This document shows positions 15,119 to 22,023 of a DNA stretch of 22,067 bases, piece after piece. The notes beneath the pieces were generated by a model. The model saw only the letters and a list, made by a program, of their open reading frames with translations, ran no database searches and had not been told where the DNA came from. This DNA is from an uncultured Actinomycetes bacterium (lineage in GTDB: Bacteria; Actinomycetota; Acidimicrobiia; IMCC26256; PALSA-555), in the NCBI GenBank assembly GCA_937927875.1, contig CALEYV010000129.1, positions 1 to 22,067 of the forward strand. The letters are read 5' to 3'. Every line of letters starts with the position of its first letter. The first letter of the stretch is position 1. The position numbers were made by a program, and so were the translations under genes.

Positions 15119-15586
15119 TCAGCGTCGCGAGCGCGATTCGAGCTCGGTACGCATCCGGTGGAGCTCGGTCCGCACCTGGCGTCGCGTCAGCGCCGGGAGC
15201 AGCACCGCGTCGAGCGCTCGCCCGAGCAAGCCGCTGGGCGTGGTCGTGACGACGAATCGGACCTCGGTGCCGGTTCCCCCGTCGGGGAGCACGCACGACT
15301 CGAAGCGCACGGTCTCGTGCGCGCCGACGAAGGACTCCGCGAGATCGGCGACGCACGTCGGTCGCTCGGCCTCGGTGACGGTGAGGGTCGCGTCGGTGAC
15401 CAAGCCCGGCGCGAGCCGGACGCGAACCCGATACCTCGATCCCACGCCGGGCCGGTCCCCCTGGACCTGCACGACCTCGCGGACCGAGGGGTTGTAGGCC
15501 GCCAGGTTGGACCCGAAGTCGAGCCGGAAGTCGAAGACCTCCTCGGCCGGGGCGGCGATCACCGCCCGCTCTTCGATGCGGGCCAT
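15119..15586 (-). CDS. SRPBCC (START/polyketide cyclase-like) family protein
   Basis: A 155-residue single-domain protein with the helix-grip fold that binds hydrophobic ligands. MARIEERAVIAAPAEEVFDF is the standard opening (beta strand, then the AP-x-E-V-F/W-x helix). GVGSRYRVRVRLAPG, RFVVTTTPSGLLGRALD and the long C-terminal helix ending in a TELESRSRR-type tail complete it. Members act as lipid carriers, polyketide cyclases or stress proteins, so no reaction can be assigned. An in-frame ATG at 15625 would add 13 residues before the conserved start; ATG 15586, with GAGG upstream, is preferred. It sits downstream of qcrB behind a hairpin and may form its own unit with the DinB-like gene. Confidence 0.8.
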   Translation of the reverse strand: MARIEERAVIAAPAEEVFDFRLDFGSNLAAYNPSVREVVQVQGDRPGVGSRYRVRVRLAPGLVTDATLTVTEAERPTCVADLAESFVGAHETVRFESCVLPDGGTGTEVRFVVTTTPSGLLGRALDAVLLPALTRRQVRTELHRMRTELESRSRR

Positions 15587-15634
15587 CCCAACGATCCTCG
15601 TGCGCGGCGCGGTCGTCGGCATCAACGACCAGCA

Positions 15635-15653
15635 CCGCTCCCGCCTTGAGCGG
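15635..15653 (-). terminator. Hairpin directly after qcrB (end of respiratory operon)
   Basis: On the minus strand CCGCTC and GAGCGG form a 6-bp stem with a 7-base loop, starting on the base after the qcrB TAG stop. It is followed by a GU-rich stretch (TGCTGGTCGTTG) rather than a true U-tract. It is a plausible terminator separating the respiratory operon from the SRPBCC gene. Confidence 0.4.
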
Positions 15654-16967
15654 CTACCGCCGGGCCCGGCGCTCCTCGGCGGCGCGCAGGTCCCGGCACC
15701 ACTTCCAGGTCAGGAGCCCGGCGGCGACCGGCAAGACGAAGACGAGCACCTGCAGGGTTCGCGTGACGAAGGTGATCGACAGTCCGAAGTGGGCCGAGAC
15801 GACGTCTTGGCCGCCGGCGAGGAGCAGCACGCCGAAGAAGGTGATGCCGGCCACACCGATTCCGGAGCGGACGGGCCGGTCGCGCGGACGGTCGAGCAGA
15901 TGGTGCTCCGCCCGGTCCCCGGTCACGCGCTGCTCGAGGAACGGCCACGCGTACAGCAGGCCGAACAGGACCCCGGGGAGCAGGACGCCGGGCCAGAACA
16001 CCTCCGAGATCGTCCCCCCGAAGATGTGGAGCTGCCACGGCGGGGCGAGCCGGAGCGCCCCCTCGAGCCACCCGACGTACCAGTCGGGCTGCGCCGCGGT
16101 CGTGACCGCGGCCGCCTCGAACGGCCCGTAGAGCCACACCGGGTTGATCTGGAACAGGCCGCCGAGACCGCCGAGCACGCCGACGACGATGGCGAACAGC
16201 CCCAGGCTCTTGACCGCGTACGTGGGCCAGAGGCGCGACCCGACCACGTTGCGCTCGGTCCGCCCCGGCCCCGGGAACTGGGTGTGCTTCTGGCGCCAGA
16301 GGATGGCCAGGTGGATGGTCAGCAGCGCCGCGATCGCGGCCGGCACGAGGAAGATGTGGAGCACGAAGAGCCGGGAGAGGATGTCCTCGGCCGGGAACTT
16401 GCCGCCGAAGACCAAGAACGCGGCCCACTCCCCCACCAGCGGGACGGACAGGATGATCGAGTAGGCGATGCGAAGCCCCGTCCCCGAGAGCAGGTCGTCG
16501 GGGAGCGAGTAGCCGCTGAAGCCGTTGAACATGCCGAGCAGCAGCAGGGTCAGCCCGATGATCCAGTTGAGCTCGCGGGGGCGCCGGAAGGCGCCGGTGA
16601 AGAAGATCCGGATGCAGTGCAGCGTGATGGCGCCGATGAACACCAGCGCCGCCCAGTGGTGCATCTGGCGCATCACGAGGCCGGCCCGGACGTCGAAGCT
16701 GATGCGCAGCACCGAGCGGTACGCGAGCGTCATGTGGACGTGCCGCAGCGGCCGGTACGAGCCGTTGTAGGTCACGACCCGGGCGCTCGGGTTGTAGAAG
16801 AAGGCGAGGAACGTCCCGGTCGCGACGAGCACCACGAACGCGTAGAGGGCGATCTCCCCGAACATGAACGACCAGTTGTCGGGGAACGCCTTGTTCAAGG
16901 CCCGCCGGGCGAAGCCGGCGGTCCCCAGCCGCTCGTCGACGAACTGGACCGATCGGCGGACGATCAC
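15654..16967 (-). CDS. qcrB: Cytochrome b subunit of a bc-type quinol:cytochrome c reductase
   Basis: A 437-residue membrane protein that carries the two b haems and the quinol-oxidation site of complex III. About eight hydrophobic segments are visible. Likely haem ligands are H103/H104 in MRQMHHW with H117 in TLHCIRIFF, and H204 in FVLHIFLVP with H219 in LLTIHLAILW. QPDWYVGW (293-300) is the Qo-site PEWY-type motif in its actinobacterial PDWY form. FNGFSGYSLPDD and IRIFFTGAFRRPRELNW are further hallmarks. The GTG start at 16967 overlaps the ctaG stop (GTGA). It is the last gene of the respiratory operon, separated from its Rieske partner qcrA by five oxidase-related genes, which is unusual. 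It is shorter than the roughly 540-residue mycobacterial QcrB. Confidence 0.93.
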   Translation of the reverse strand: MIVRRSVQFVDERLGTAGFARRALNKAFPDNWSFMFGEIALYAFVVLVATGTFLAFFYNPSARVVTYNGSYRPLRHVHMTLAYRSVLRISFDVRAGLVMRQMHHWAALVFIGAITLHCIRIFFTGAFRRPRELNWIIGLTLLLLGMFNGFSGYSLPDDLLSGTGLRIAYSIILSVPLVGEWAAFLVFGGKFPAEDILSRLFVLHIFLVPAAIAALLTIHLAILWRQKHTQFPGPGRTERNVVGSRLWPTYAVKSLGLFAIVVGVLGGLGGLFQINPVWLYGPFEAAAVTTAAQPDWYVGWLEGALRLAPPWQLHIFGGTISEVFWPGVLLPGVLFGLLYAWPFLEQRVTGDRAEHHLLDRPRDRPVRSGIGVAGITFFGVLLLAGGQDVVSAHFGLSITFVTRTLQVLVFVLPVAAGLLTWKWCRDLRAAEERRARR

Positions 16968-17755
16968 CGCGACGGCTCCGGCCGAAGGCGGGCGGGGCTG
17001 CGCCGCTCGAGACCGACCAGCCAGGTCCCGAACAGGACGGCGGCCGCCACCACCAGGGCGAGGTTGGCGAAGCCCCACATCACGATCCCGGCCAGCTGCT
17101 GATCGGCGAGCGCGGTGGCGGCGCTGCCCTGCGCGTACGCCGGGTACCAGGCGCTCGTGGAGACGACGAGCGCGGCACCGAGGGCGGTGCACGCCAGGCC
17201 GGTGGCGAAGAGGCAGAGCAGCGCGGTGACGGCGCGGCCGTGCGCCGCGCTCTGCGCCACGACCGACCACAGCAGGAGCGACGCGGCGAGGAAGGTGCCG
17301 TGCTCGAGGCCGTGCAGGAGGCCGTCGTGGACCGCGCCGTCGAAGGGGCCCGGGAGGTGCCACACCGCCATCGCGGCGACCCACGCCCCGACCGCGACCG
17401 CCGGCACGGCTGGCGTACTCCGCACGGCCCGGGTGAGCGACCGGTGCCGGCGGCGCGCCCACGGGCGCAGACGCGCCGGCAGGCCGCGGGCCAGCGCGGC
17501 GCCGGGGCGGCCGGCCACCAGCAGCGGGGGCGCGACGGTGAGCAGCACGACGTGCTGAGCCATGTGGGCGGGCAGGCTCGAGTCGGCCGCCTGCTCGACC
17601 GGCGAGCTCAGCGCGCCGAGCGCGAGCGCGAAGCCGCCCGCGAAGGCCAGGACCCGCAGCTGCGCGCGGCGTGAGGTCATCGGCGCGCCGGTCACGCCGC
17701 GGGCGTAGACGGCCAGCGTCGTGACGGCGAGGCTCGCCAGCAGCAGGTCAGGCAC
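16964..17755 (-). CDS. ctaG: Cytochrome c oxidase assembly protein CtaG (caa3-type)
   Basis: A 263-residue membrane protein of the caa3_CtaG family, required in Bacillus-type oxidases for assembly of active enzyme, probably through copper delivery. This family is unrelated to the proteobacterial Cox11-type CtaG. About seven hydrophobic segments. HMAQHVVLLTVAPPLLVAG, AVWHLPGPFDGAVHD and HGLEHGTFLAASLLLW carry the conserved His residues. The GTG start at 17755 overlaps the stop of the small membrane protein gene by 8 bases, and the stop overlaps qcrB as GTGA, so expression is tightly coupled. Its presence supports a CuA-containing caa3-like oxidase. Confidence 0.9.
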   Translation of the reverse strand: MPDLLLASLAVTTLAVYARGVTGAPMTSRRAQLRVLAFAGGFALALGALSSPVEQAADSSLPAHMAQHVVLLTVAPPLLVAGRPGAALARGLPARLRPWARRRHRSLTRAVRSTPAVPAVAVGAWVAAMAVWHLPGPFDGAVHDGLLHGLEHGTFLAASLLLWSVVAQSAAHGRAVTALLCLFATGLACTALGAALVVSTSAWYPAYAQGSAATALADQQLAGIVMWGFANLALVVAAAVLFGTWLVGLERRSPARLRPEPSR

Positions 17756-18110
17756 AGCTGGACACGAAGGGGATGACGACCCCCTCGGCGACGATGAGCA
17801 GCAGGTTCACGATCCCGACCAGCACCGCGAGGTAGCCGAGGAACGCCACCTGGTCGTCCTCGCTCGACCCGTCGATGTCTCCGCCCAGGGACCGCCGCCG
17901 GCGGAGGACGGCCAGCGCGGTGAGGCCGGCCACCACCGCGGCCGGGACGACGGTCCCGACGTAGAGGGTCCAGCGCAGGTCGGGGTGGGAGCAGCTGATC
18001 CGGACCATGGCCGCGGCGAAGACGAGGTGGATCGCCCACACCGCGGGCGGCACCGTCGCCACCGCCCAGAGCAGCCGGTGGTCGCGGGTGCGCAGGCGCG
18101 GCGCGTCCAT
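17748..18110 (-). CDS. Small three-helix membrane protein of unknown function in the oxidase operon
   Basis: A 120-residue protein placed between ctaE and ctaG. Three hydrophobic segments are visible: about 13-36 (LLWAVATVPPAVWAIHLVFA region), 48-69 and 89-115. Between the first two is a short loop RISCSHPDLRW with Cys40 and His42. W25-x2-H28 lies inside helix 1, and a second cysteine (C119) is next to last. A charged cytoplasmic-type loop (RRRRSLGGD ... SSEDDQ) separates helices 2 and 3. I cannot assign it to a named family. Position and coupling (start shares one base with the ctaE stop as TGATG; stop lies inside ctaG) suggest an oxidase accessory subunit or assembly factor. The open frame extends upstream into ctaE, but that part is Arg-rich shadow sequence, so ATG 18110 is used. 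Confidence 0.75.
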   Translation of the reverse strand: MDAPRLRTRDHRLLWAVATVPPAVWAIHLVFAAAMVRISCSHPDLRWTLYVGTVVPAAVVAGLTALAVLRRRRSLGGDIDGSSEDDQVAFLGYLAVLVGIVNLLLIVAEGVVIPFVSSCA

Positions 18111-18763
18111 CACGCGCGCACCGACAGGTAGAGCGACGAGAACACGAAGATCCACACCACGTCGACGAAGTGCCAGTACATGCCGAAGACCTGCATCGAG
18201 ACGTGCCGCTCGGCGCTGAGCTTGCCCATCGCCGTCTTGGCCTGCACCTGCGCGTTCATGAGCAGCCCGACGAGCACGTGCACGCCGTGCAGGCCCGTGA
18301 TCACGTAGAAGCTCGACGCGTAGGCGTTGCGCGTCCACGGGAAGTCGAGGTGCGCCCACTCCCAGCCCTCGTTGGCGAGGAACGCCGCACCCATGACGAA
18401 GCTCAGCGCCAGCGCCACCTGCAGGACCCGGATCCGGCCCCGCTTGATCGCGGCCTCCCCCCAGAAGATCGGGACGCTGCTCCCGAGGAGGACGAGGGAG
18501 AAGATCCAGGCCGGGAACAGCTCGGGCGGCTTCAGCCCGCCCTGGGGCCAGGCCGGTGACGAGGAGCGCAGGAAGAAGTAGGCCGCCAGCAGCGCCAGGA
18601 AGATGAAGGCCTCGGTGGTGATGACGGCCGCCATGCCCCAGACGCCGACGCTGTAGCCGGGCCGGGCCGCCGGCGCCGGCGGGGGGACGAGCACCAGCGC
18701 CGGGCCACCGGGCTCGGCCGGCGGCACCAGCTCGGTGTCGACGTCGTCGCGTACTCGCAGCAT
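18110..18763 (-). CDS. ctaE: Cytochrome c oxidase subunit III
   Basis: A 217-residue membrane subunit of an aa3/caa3 oxygen reductase. It stabilises subunit I and helps proton uptake. An unusually Pro-rich N-terminal tail (about 1-36) precedes the first helix. ITTEAFIFLALLAAYFF (48-64) holds the conserved glutamate E51. ITGLHGVHVLVGL (155-167) and MYWHFVDVVWIFVF (195-208) are family signatures. Five clear hydrophobic segments indicate the short five-helix form common in bacteria. The start ATG shares one base with the ctaD stop (TGATG), and its own stop shares one base with the next gene in the same way. Confidence 0.93.
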   Translation of the reverse strand: MLRVRDDVDTELVPPAEPGGPALVLVPPPAPAARPGYSVGVWGMAAVITTEAFIFLALLAAYFFLRSSSPAWPQGGLKPPELFPAWIFSLVLLGSSVPIFWGEAAIKRGRIRVLQVALALSFVMGAAFLANEGWEWAHLDFPWTRNAYASSFYVITGLHGVHVLVGLLMNAQVQAKTAMGKLSAERHVSMQVFGMYWHFVDVVWIFVFSSLYLSVRA

Positions 18764-20673
18764 CAGTGCTCCCCCGTCCGCCAGGCCCAGCGCAGGACGC
18801 CGACCCCGAGGATCACGACGCCCACCAGCGCGCCGAGCGCGGTCGTCACGAGCAGCGCCCCGACCAGCACCGCGATCCCGAGCGCGAGCACGAACGGGAA
18901 CGCGGTCTCGCCCGGGATCGTCATCGTCGACTCCGGCTCGGCCCGCAAGCCGGTCGTGAAGGGCGTGGTCCGGCGCTCGGCGCCCTCGGGACCGAGCGCG
19001 GCGGTGGCGGCGTCCGGACCCGAGGCCGCGACCGGCAGCGGCCGCTGGTCCCACAACGGATGACGGCTCGCCACGATCGGGATGGCCGCGAAGTTGTAGT
19101 CCGGCGGTGGCGAGGAGGTCGCCCACTCGAGCGAATCGGCGCCCCACGGGTCGGGGCCGGCCGGCCGGCCCCGGCGGTGGCTGACGAGGATGTTCACGAA
19201 GGTCAGCAGCACCCCGAAGGCGAACATGAAGCCGCCGACCGTGGAGATGAAGTTCAGGGTGTCCCAGCCGAGGCCGCTCGGGTACGTGTACACGCGGCGG
19301 GGCATGCCGAGCAGCCCGAGGATACTCATCGGGAAGAAGGCCACGTTGAACCCGATGAACATGGTCCAGAAGCTGAGGTGCCCGAGCCGCTCGCTCAGCA
19401 GCCGCCCGGTCATCTTCGGGATCCAGTAGTAGAGCGCGGCGAAGATGGGGAACACGACCGCGCCGTTCAGCACGTAGTGCAGGTGCGAGACGATGAAGTA
19501 GCTGTCCTCGACCTGGTAGTCGAACGGCAGCACCGACACCATGACGCCGGTGATCCCACCGAGGAGGAAGATCAGCAGGAAGCCGAGGGCGAACAGCATC
19601 GGCGTCTTGAGCTGGACGACCCCCCGCCACATGGTCGCGATCCACGCGAAGTACTGCACGCCGCTCGGGAGCGCGATGACGAGGCTGGCCGCCGAGAAGA
19701 AAGCCGTCGCCAGCAGCGGCAGCCCCGTCACGAACATGTGGTGGATCCAGACCCCGAAGCTGATGAAGCCGATCGCGATCAGCGACACCACGATCCAGAC
19801 GTAGCCGCTCAGGGGACGACGCGAGAAGACGGCGATGATCATCGACATCATCCCGAGGGCGGGGATGAAGAGGATGTAGACCTCGGGATGGCCCCAGAAC
19901 CAGAACAGGTGCTGGTAGAGCAGCGCGCTGCCACCGTGGGCGGGAACGAAGAACGAGGTGTGGAACAGCCGGTCCATCTCGAGCAGGCTGGCCGCCACCG
20001 TCACCGCCGGCACCGCGAAGAGCACCATGAACGAGAAGACGAGCATCGACCACACGAACACCGGCAGCCGGTTCAGCGAGAGCCCGGGGGCGCGCAGCTT
20101 GATCGCCGTCACGATGAAGTTGACCGCACCGACCGTCGTCGAGATGCCGACGAACGCGACGCCGAGGCCCCAGAAGTCCAGGTTCACACCGGGCGAGTAA
20201 GCACGGTCGGTGAGCGGCGTGTACGCGAACCAGCCGCCGCTCGGGGCGTGACCGATCGCGAAGCCGGTGAAGAAGAAGATTCCCGCGAACAGGAAGATCC
20301 AGTAGCTGAAGGCGTTGAGGCGCGGGAACGCCATGTCGCGGGTGCCGATCATGAGCGGCAGGAAGTAGTTCCCGAAGCCGGCGAGCACCGGGGTGTTGAA
20401 CAGGAAGATCATCGTGGTGCCGTGCACGGTGAACAGCTCGTTGTAGGTGGTCGGACTGATGAGCCCGGCGTTCGACGTCGCGAGCTGGGTTCGCAGCACG
20501 AGGGCCATGAGTCCGGAGACGGCGAAGAAGATGAAGCTGGTGACGATGTAGCGGACGCCGATCCGCTTGTGGTCGACGGTCGTGAGGAACCCGGGAATGC
20601 CGGGTTCGTCCTCCCAGACCTCCTCGAGCCGGTCGTCGTCGTAACCGGGCGCGTCGGCGGTGATCGTCGCCAC
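18763..20673 (-). CDS. ctaD: Cytochrome c oxidase subunit I with C-terminal two-helix extension
   Basis: A 636-residue haem-copper oxygen reductase catalytic subunit (haem a, haem a3-CuB). H84 and H399 fit the haem a ligands and H397 haem a3. H262, H311 and H312 fit CuB, with Y266 in GHPEVY placed for the His-Tyr crosslink. E264 in GHPEVY and D113 in RDMAFPRLN fit the D-channel, so this is an A1-type enzyme. At the K-channel position the usual PTGIK reads PSGVQ (S337, Q340), so the lysine is replaced. After the core (about 500) comes a linker with WGADSLEWATSSPPP, then about 60 low-complexity residues and two extra hydrophobic segments (about 593-611 and 613-629) resembling a fused small subunit IV. 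The GTG start lies 7 bases after GAGGAG and 3 bases after the ctaC stop. Confidence 0.95.
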   Translation of the reverse strand: MATITADAPGYDDDRLEEVWEDEPGIPGFLTTVDHKRIGVRYIVTSFIFFAVSGLMALVLRTQLATSNAGLISPTTYNELFTVHGTTMIFLFNTPVLAGFGNYFLPLMIGTRDMAFPRLNAFSYWIFLFAGIFFFTGFAIGHAPSGGWFAYTPLTDRAYSPGVNLDFWGLGVAFVGISTTVGAVNFIVTAIKLRAPGLSLNRLPVFVWSMLVFSFMVLFAVPAVTVAASLLEMDRLFHTSFFVPAHGGSALLYQHLFWFWGHPEVYILFIPALGMMSMIIAVFSRRPLSGYVWIVVSLIAIGFISFGVWIHHMFVTGLPLLATAFFSAASLVIALPSGVQYFAWIATMWRGVVQLKTPMLFALGFLLIFLLGGITGVMVSVLPFDYQVEDSYFIVSHLHYVLNGAVVFPIFAALYYWIPKMTGRLLSERLGHLSFWTMFIGFNVAFFPMSILGLLGMPRRVYTYPSGLGWDTLNFISTVGGFMFAFGVLLTFVNILVSHRRGRPAGPDPWGADSLEWATSSPPPDYNFAAIPIVASRHPLWDQRPLPVAASGPDAATAALGPEGAERRTTPFTTGLRAEPESTMTIPGETAFPFVLALGIAVLVGALLVTTALGALVGVVILGVGVLRWAWRTGEH

Positions 20674-20676
20674 GGG

Positions 20677-21678
20677 TCAGCTCCTCGACTCGAGGTAGGC
20701 GAGCACGGCCGCGAGGTCCGGGGCCGAGAGCAGCGCCGGCGGCATCAAGACCCCCGGCTTGGCGGAGCCGGCGTTGGCGATCCACCGGGACAGGTTCGAC
20801 GGCGTGTTCTCGACCGTGACCGCCCCAATAGTCCGGCGGCTCGCGAGGTGGGTGAGGTCGGGGCCGCGGGTGCCCACGGCCGGGGTGCCGCGCACGGTGT
20901 GACACCCGGCGCAGGACGACCGGACGAAGACGAGCTCGCCCTGGGCCTGCTCCTCGGAGGTCGGCTCCGCGGTGGGTCGCGCCTCCTGGGTGGCCCACCG
21001 CTCGAAGTCGCCCGGCGACTGGGCGACGACCTGGAAGTGCATGTTGGCGTGCTGCAGGCCGCAGAACTCGGCGCAGAGCCCGAGGTACGTCCCCGACCGG
21101 TCCGCGGTGAAGCGCAGCACGTTGACCTGGCCGGGGATGGTGTCGACCTTCCCCGCCAGCTCGGGGACCCAGAACGAATGGACGACGTTGTCGGAGGTCA
21201 GCCGGACCTCCACCGGCTGACCGACGGGTAGGTGGATCTCGTTGGCGGTGGTGATCCCCCGCCCCGGGTACTGGACCTTCCACCACCAGTCCTTGCCGAT
21301 CACGTCCACGACGAGCGCGCCGCGATCGGGCGCCCGCAGCGCGCGCCCGGTGGTCACCGTCACGATCCCGAGGACGATGAGGATGACGGCCGGGACGACG
21401 AGCCCGCCGATCCAGACGAACGCGTTGTCGCTGATCCGCGACGCCGGGCCGGAGGTGGTGCGGCCCCGCCCCCGGACGAACGCCACCACGATGAACGCCG
21501 CCACCACGACGTAGACGACGACGGCGAGCCCGAACATGAGCCACCAGACGTTGGCGATCTTGTCGGCGCTCGTCCCCGACGTGTGCAGCGTGGAGGGTGA
21601 TCCGCCACCGCACGCCGCCAGCACCAGCGTCGTCGTGACGAGCAGCACGACGGTCGAGGCAGCCCGGGTCGACCTCAC
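20677..21678 (-). CDS. ctaC: Cytochrome c oxidase subunit II with fused cytochrome c domain (caa3 type)
   Basis: A 333-residue subunit that accepts electrons outside the membrane. Residues 1-23 form a lipoprotein signal with lipobox LAAC (C23). Two membrane helices follow (about 44-68 and 88-110). The cupredoxin domain has the full CuA site: H167 in VVHSFWVPEL, then C202, C206, H210 and M213 in CAEFCGLQHANM. A linker (about 228-248) joins a class I cytochrome c domain with haem motif C256-A-G-C259-H260 and the likely axial Met312 (VLMPP). The fused haem makes this caa3-type. I chose GTG 21678 because it overlaps the Rieske stop as GTGA and leaves a good signal peptide; in-frame GTGs at 21690 and 21693 would lengthen the overlap. 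Confidence 0.93.
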   Translation of the reverse strand: MRSTRAASTVVLLVTTTLVLAACGGGSPSTLHTSGTSADKIANVWWLMFGLAVVVYVVVAAFIVVAFVRGRGRTTSGPASRISDNAFVWIGGLVVPAVILIVLGIVTVTTGRALRAPDRGALVVDVIGKDWWWKVQYPGRGITTANEIHLPVGQPVEVRLTSDNVVHSFWVPELAGKVDTIPGQVNVLRFTADRSGTYLGLCAEFCGLQHANMHFQVVAQSPGDFERWATQEARPTAEPTSEEQAQGELVFVRSSCAGCHTVRGTPAVGTRGPDLTHLASRRTIGAVTVENTPSNLSRWIANAGSAKPGVLMPPALLSAPDLAAVLAYLESRS

Positions 21679-22023
21679 GGGCGAGACCACCACGCCGGCC
21701 CGACGGGCGCGGAGAAGCCACCGGTCGCGACGACGTTCCCAGCGTCATCGATGGCGATCGGTAGCCGAGGAAGCGGGCGCGCGGCCGGGCCGAGCACGGG
21801 CTCGGCGCGCTCGAACACGTCGAACGCCGACTGGTGGCACGGGCACAGGAGCTGGTGGCTCTGGGCCTCGTAGAGCCCCACCGGGCAGCCGGCGTGCGTG
21901 CACACCTTCGAGAACGCGACCAGGCCGCCCACCGCGATCGCGTCCGCGACCCGGGTGCCGTGCAGCCGCCGGACCGGCACCCGCACGAGCACCGCCTGCC
22001 CGTCGGCCGAACCGTTGAAGCCC
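21675..22023 (-). CDS. qcrA: Rieske [2Fe-2S] protein, N-terminus missing at contig end
   Basis: The C-terminal 116 residues of a Rieske iron-sulfur protein, the subunit that takes an electron from quinol bound to cytochrome b. CTHAGC and, 12 residues on, CPCHQSAFD supply the two Cys and two His cluster ligands. The first cysteine pair is in the complex III pattern (C-T-H-x-G-C). A trailing PLPRLPIAIDD segment matches the family. The N-terminal membrane anchor lies beyond the contig end. An apparent start inside the last bases (reading MCIRDR) is translated adapter, not protein. The stop overlaps ctaC as GTGA. Rieske and cytochrome b genes flank the oxidase genes in this operon. Confidence 0.9.

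Noticed and set aside
18766..21231. Long open plus-strand frame opposite ctaD and ctaC (over 800 codons)
   Set aside because: Composition is Arg/Glu/His/Asp-rich low complexity with no domains. The opposite strand encodes unmistakable oxidase subunits.
1..22023. CRISPR arrays, transposases, integrase sites, tRNA and rRNA
   Set aside because: I looked for direct repeats with regular spacers, terminal inverted repeats next to transposase motifs, and cloverleaf-like segments, and saw none.
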